This document shows positions 59,737-64,000 of a stretch of 64,000 nucleotides of DNA, in pieces. The position numbers were made by a program, and so were the translations under genes. Location: NCBI GenBank assembly GCA_025738555.1, contig JAOVFP010000009.1, forward strand, positions 3,100,001 to 3,164,000. The letters are read 5' to 3'. Position 1 is the first letter of the stretch, and each line of letters starts with the position of its first letter. This DNA is from Cyathus striatus. Its lineage: Eukaryota; Basidiomycota; Agaricomycetes; Agaricales; Nidulariaceae. The notes beneath the pieces are model-generated. The model saw nothing but the letters and a program-made list of their open reading frames with translations, was not told where the DNA came from and ran no database searches.

Positions 59737-61178
59737 TGTCGTTCAAGGTAATAGATACCTTAGGTGTTCAGCAGGAAGTGACTTTATTCGTACCTAGCAC
59801 CTGGGGGTCGAGGGATACTGATCGTATGTATTCCTGCAAACTCCTATGATATGGGATGTACAGTAAAGACTGTAAATGGGCAATGAACTGTGGGGCTTTG
59901 CTAGGTTTGCTTAGAACTTGGCCCGTGACTGGTGTGGTACAGCAAAGGCTGTAAATAAGAGATGAACTGTGGGAGTTTCTAGAGTATACGGCTAAAGCTG
60001 TATATGGTAACAACAACTGCTAGAAACACTAGGAAAGCTTGTATGTACAGCGAAGGCTGTATATAAAGATTGGTGCTGTGGTGAAGGTCGAAACGAAGTT
60101 GAGGGCCTTGGTTGTTTCTGACTGTAGCTTGGTGGCTGCAGCGCATAAACTAATATGTGCTGTTACTGAATAGATATGATAAAAAGTGACGTTGAGATTC
60201 GATACATTGAGTTGAGCTGCGTTACGTTGAGTTGAGTTGAGTTACTTTGATATTACTGTGAATTTATTTATACGGTGAGTTGCGCTGCGTCGTTTACGTT
60301 AATAATAGAACTGAAGAAAAGCACAATAGATTCTGTATCTAATGTGTAAGAATAACTACTGGGGATGGACTGGTGAGTAAGATCCTAGCTAGTGACAGGC
60401 TATTTGGTAATGGATAAAACTACTGTCTAAGGCTCAATTCCTCTCTCCTTTTATGCTCTTTTCCTCCTACTGCTGACTAATCCTATCCAAAACCAATCCT
60501 GCATTGTCCTTCAAATTTGGTAATGGTGGATCCATTGTCTTGAGGTGGAGGCTGTGCAGAACAATGGTGTTCCAGGAGATGAGTCAGGCCTTGAACAATG
60601 GTGACAGAAATAGTATTACATTGTTCTGGCAATGAACAATGGAATTCTATTTATAGATCCCAGCAAACAATGGGCATGAAGACAATGGGTGAATAGGAGG
60701 ACATTGTTCTGCACAATGGGTGCAAAAGAACAATGGAGTCCTATTATTAGAAACAATGGCATATCCTTGGTAAGCGAATGCATAGGCATTGTTCTGAACA
60801 ATGGGTGTGAAGAACAATGGAGTTCTATTATTAGAAACAATGGCATGTCCTTGGTAAGCGAATGCATAGGCATTGTTCTGAACAATGGGTGTGAAGAACA
60901 ATGAAGTTCTATTATTAGAAACAATGGCATGTCCTTGGTAATCGAATGCATAGGCATTGTTCTTGAACAATGGTGACCTATTTTTAACAGTATCGATTAT
61001 TGGTCACCAAGAAGTGGGGTATTGGCTTGTGTTTCCATATGTTTGTTTCTAGAGAAGCAGTGCCTCATGAGAATTATTTGGTAGTGTATTCAGAAAGATC
61101 CGGATGATGTGGATTCCGGACATCGGGCCATATAGCCATATGTGTGTGTTTATGACTAATCAAGTTTCACCCACGACA
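59737..61178 (-). mobile_element. TG...CA element inserted in gag (solo LTR or non-autonomous LTR element)
   Basis: The insert begins and ends TGTCGT/ACGACA. CCGG is duplicated on both sides (59733-59736 and 61179-61182). Removing it with one CCGG restores the gag reading frame, which shows that it entered the retrotransposon secondarily. It is 1442 bp with no recognised genes. Inside are TACAGC.AAGGCTGTA palindromes (59850-60070), a GTTGAGTTGAG tract near 60230 and an 85 bp minisatellite (60530-60975). Confidence 0.75.
60530..60975 (+). repeat. 85 bp minisatellite with CATTGTTC/GAACAATG palindrome
   Basis: Units at about 60753, 60838 and 60923 share ACAATGGCATGTCCTTGGTA and a GCATTGTTCTGAACAATGGG palindrome. 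ACAATGG words extend to 60540. Confidence 0.8.
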
Positions 61179-61182
61179 CCGG

Positions 61183-62187
61183 GAACTGTTGTTGTTGATA
61201 TGGCTGGATTGGGATTGGATGCTGTTGGTAGTTTTGTCCAGGTGCCATGGTTATGGCTGGTAGTTGTCTATATGAGTTGGAAATTTGAGAATATCCTTTG
61301 TATCCAGGGTATTGAATCGGTTGGACTGGTAGTCCGAACATTTGTGCGCTGCCACCCATTGTGCTGTCATTTGGTGGGAGGAGGTGCATGGCTGCTTCAT
61401 ATATCTCTTCGAGCTTCCAGGGTTCGTCTAGTTCGTGCTTGGGTTCTAGCATGTGTAACTCGTTTCTGATTCTCGCTTGGAATTCGATAGGGAAGCCGGT
61501 CATGAAGGAGTTACTTATTTCCCTGTCGGTGACTTTCCCCTTTTTTTTGAGGTATTCTGCAAAGGTCAAAAATCCTCTATAGTATTCGCCCAATTGGTAT
61601 CTGCCTGTCATTACTTTTTGTGACTGGGCAGCGCAATAATATTCGAGATCTATGGTAGTATACTTCTTTTTGCCGTTGCATCCTGGGTACAGTTTTCTAA
61701 TTTCTTCCTTGAATTGTTCCCAGTTATTGCGAACGTTAATTGTGCATGCGCGCCACAAGTCTTCGACGCGCTGGTCTAGGTATTCGAAGGTCCACTGGAT
61801 TTCTTCACTATCAATGAGTCCGCTTGCTACTGCAAGATTATGAATGCGTCTGAAGAATCGATCCAGAGTTACTGGGCTGCCGTCGAATGATGGTGCAGCT
61901 TTTTCTCTGGGTGATGGCATCGTTCTGCGTGCCCTTGGAAGTGGTGTTTGGACGTTGTTTTGCTCGAGATAAGCGTCTTCGTCCATGGTCCATTCTGCTT
62001 TCCGAAGATTTCCTACGCGCTCGTCTGGATCAAATTTGACGTTGGTACGAAATGCCGTGTTTGGTGGTGGGGTAGACTGGGGAGTGCGATCTAGTGGGGT
62101 TACGTTTTCTGGGATAATGACATTCGGGTTGACAGGGTTTGAGATCGGGTTTTGCCCTGTTCCATTGTCTGGATTGATTCCTGACAT
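61183..62187 (-). pseudogene. Ty3/gypsy gag, N-terminal part
   Basis: From the ATG at 62187 the frame is open to the insertion point. It has a Pro/Thr-rich start (MSGINPDNGTGQNPISNPVN) and a capsid-type domain typical of fungal gypsy gag (SPVTLDRFFRRIHNLAVASG, WTFEYLDQRVEDLWRA, WEQFKEEIRKLYPG, YYRGFLTFAEYLKKKGKVTD, MTGFPIEFQARIRNEL, KLEEIYEAAMHLLPP). It ends in a Gln/Pro-rich linker cut by the TG...CA insert. Gag forms the particle in which the element RNA is reverse transcribed. The start is the first ATG in the frame; about 230 bp of leader separate it from the LTR. Confidence 0.85.
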
Positions 62188-62397
62188 GATTGGTGAGGAC
62201 GTATTTGACTCGTTAAGGGTGTAGTCTGGATATGCTAGAAGGTCTTCGACTTCTGATAGTGAGTCGAATGAAGAGTTTTGTGGATTGTTAATCGATAAAC
62301 GAAGTTCTTGCGAGAGGACTCGTGTCGGTTTTTGTCGAGCCGGTGATTTTTCTTCCGGTTTTCGAGAGATTTTAAATTATTAAATCGAATGAAGCCC

Positions 62398-62414
62398 CCT
62401 TGCGGTGGGCTCCA
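62398..62414 (-). promoter_or_regulatory. Primer-binding site candidate
   Basis: Three bases inside the 5' LTR the minus strand reads TGGAGCCCACCGCAAGG. Its start, TGG, is the complement of a tRNA CCA end, as expected for a minus-strand primer site. The tRNA species was not identified. Confidence 0.55.
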
Positions 62415-62417
62415 AGT

Positions 62418-63145
62418 TGTGGGATGCTAAGTGTTGTTGAAGGGAAACTTGAGTTTCGGCGAGCGCGACTGCATCCGTCAGTCGCTAGTGGCTTCGAATC
62501 GAGAGTATAGATTTGAAATAAGTCTGAGAAGTTGTCAGACTACAAGTCTTGATGGGAAATGGATTGTCGAGAGCGAATACGAGTAGTGTGATTGGATATT
62601 GTTGACCCAAAGGTGCTCTTCCTGAGCTACTTGACCTTTGTCGAGCAACGGAGAGTGGAGATGGATGTGAACTGATCTGGTGTATTCAACTGAGGAAAGA
62701 ATTGTAAGTACAGAAGGGTTTTTATACATAAAATACCTGTATGAGTCAAGTAAAATTGAAAGGATAAACTACTGTAAAGAAATACATAGCCTTCGTAAGA
62801 GTGCATGTGGCAACGGTGCAATAGCATTGTCACTTTTTGGTTCTGGTGTTCCGATACACTTTCGAGGCGTAGTGCTGTGCTTGCCGGATCGAGATGTTTG
62901 GAATCGAGGGTGTTTGTTCTTAGGGTTGCTGAGTAAGTAAATCATGTGACCCATGGTTGGCTTTGTTCCGATACCGTTGCTTGGGTCAATCATATTCCTC
63001 CGAACTTACTCATCTGCATCCCTTCTATTGTTACAAAGTCATATCGTCTTGGGTAATTGGTAAGTACTTTTTATGATTGAATTGATGATGTCTTTTATAT
63101 GTCATATTGATCTGTTTTGTGACCAGGCCAATTACATTGCCTACA
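62418..63145 (-). repeat. 5' LTR (right) of the Ty3/gypsy element
   Basis: Matches 52302-53029 over 728 bp. A TATAAAAG box on the minus strand at 63092-63099, 46 bases from the LTR start, is the probable promoter of gag-pol. The same antisense splice signals as in the 3' LTR are conserved. Confidence 0.93.
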
Positions 63146-64000
63146 ATGTGTATTGAAATAGCAACTGTAACTGTTTTCCTACACTCCTCTGTATATTTGA
63201 TATGAAAGAGTGGGCCTTAGAAATTGGTCTTTCACAAGGGATCTATAAAAGTATAATTTGCCATCCTCAATGGACTCTATAAAGCATAGGAATTTGTCAA
63301 TTGATTCAACTGCTACTGCTTGCCTACACCCTCTCTGAAGACTTTGAGTACTTGGTTGATTTTAACTGACTCATACTAGATAGTTTAGACCAACTGTTTG
63401 GTCATGCATTACACAGAGCCATGAACAGAACAGATTTAGCTGTTGGTCATGCATCACAAAGACTCATGAAGACAGGTACAAGGAAAACAAAAAATTGTTA
63501 AAAATTGTTAAAAATAAAATAAAATGAGTAGTAATATTTGAAACAGTGTTGATACCAATATATACCTTCTGAAATGTGTAATGAATATAATAATTACAGT
63601 TGCTTATAACCATTGCCTTACAGTGTCTTTTAATTCATCAGACACTAAATTAATCTTGTACAATTCCTACAAGCTTCAGGTCTCTTCATAAGCTTGTTTT
63701 ATTTAAGCATCACAAGTGCAGACTCAATGATTGACTTGAGTGAATTGTTATATTCTAAATAGTGCCACTAAATATTCTTATAAAAGCTATATCCTCTAGT
63801 AGTTGCCCAACTTGATAGACTTAGTATAAAACCAACAGTGCAAGCAATGTCATATACCCTAATTATCTGTTGCATAGTGGAAAATAGTTTTGTGTAGTAA
63901 GCAAGAGTTATGTACATAAAGTTGAGGATGATTATGCAATCTATTTGCACTGGTGCATGGTGTGATGCAGCAGCAGTATGGTGTTTCTAAACCACATACC
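63146..64000. other. Right flank, no gene recognised
   Basis: AT-rich, CpG-poor. Contains copy D of the dispersed repeat at 63290-63380 (TGCCTACACC.CTCTGAAGACTTTGAGTACTTGGTTGATTT). No open frame of interest. Confidence 0.5.

Larger units (their letters stand above)
52302..63145 (-). mobile_element. Full-length Ty3/gypsy LTR retrotransposon
   Basis: Two 728 bp LTRs with TG...CA ends flank 9.4 kb of internal DNA with gag, zinc knuckle, protease, RT, RNase H and integrase in the Ty3/gypsy order on the minus strand. ATGT lies on both outer sides (52298-52301 and 63146-63149), a plausible four-base target duplication. By eye the LTRs differ at about 16 sites (near 2 percent). Gag is split by another element, and RT, pol and integrase carry lesions, so this copy is not autonomous. 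It also carries an antisense spliced gene (53143-54273). Confidence 0.93.

Overview
The window looks like nuclear DNA of a filamentous basidiomycete, most likely an Agaricomycete. Supporting features are short introns (about 47-67 bp) with GTAAGT/GTATGT-like donors, a fungal NACHT-WD40 NLR gene, two class I hydrophobin genes, a five-exon Rho1-type GTPase gene, and a transposon set typical of mushroom-forming fungi: Plavaka (CACTA), KDZ with its CxC5/CxC6 companion protein, fungal hAT, a tyrosine-recombinase DIRS/Ngaro-like retroelement, and a full-length Ty3/gypsy element. The species cannot be named from the sequence. All homology calls are recognition by eye, without a database search.

Layout. 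1-3900: hAT transposase leaving the left edge and a broken Plavaka fragment. 3905-8187 (minus): complete three-exon NACHT gene with 15 nearly identical WD40 repeats. 8250-18000: gene-island sequence with normal CpG, holding a diverged tandem duplication, a decayed protein kinase, two tandem hydrophobins (one with a nonsense codon) and a G-rich minisatellite. 18000-35200: CpG-poor, repeat-dense DNA with a decayed KDZ-associated gene, one multi-exon gene of unknown function, a second hAT pseudogene and many minisatellites built from short palindromic words. 35300-43900: CpG-normal again, with a TA-flanked MITE, tRNA-derived repeats in tandem, rho1 with an exceptional 1.5 kb intron, and tRNA-Ser(AGA). 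43900-52300: a 1.35 kb inverted-terminal-repeat element, the DIRS/Ngaro-like retroelement and copies of a dispersed repeat. 52302-63145: a 10.8 kb Ty3/gypsy retrotransposon on the minus strand with 728 bp LTRs.

How the parts relate. The main candidate for something undescribed is a spliced plus-strand gene inside the Ty3/gypsy element, antisense to gag-pol and between integrase and the 3' LTR. It encodes a predicted 314-residue protein with two hydrophobic N-terminal segments. Its first long exon crosses the LTR/internal junction, and its first intron lies inside the LTR. A 1442 bp TG...CA element flanked by CCGG duplications has split gag.

A second theme is CpG erosion. Inferred CGA-to-TGA stop codons in the KDZ, DIRS and Ty3 genes, lost catalytic Arg/Asp residues, and most of the differences between the two LTRs fit deamination of methylated CpG. 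The NLR gene body has no CpG that I can find by eye, while CpG returns within about 40 bp upstream of its first exon.
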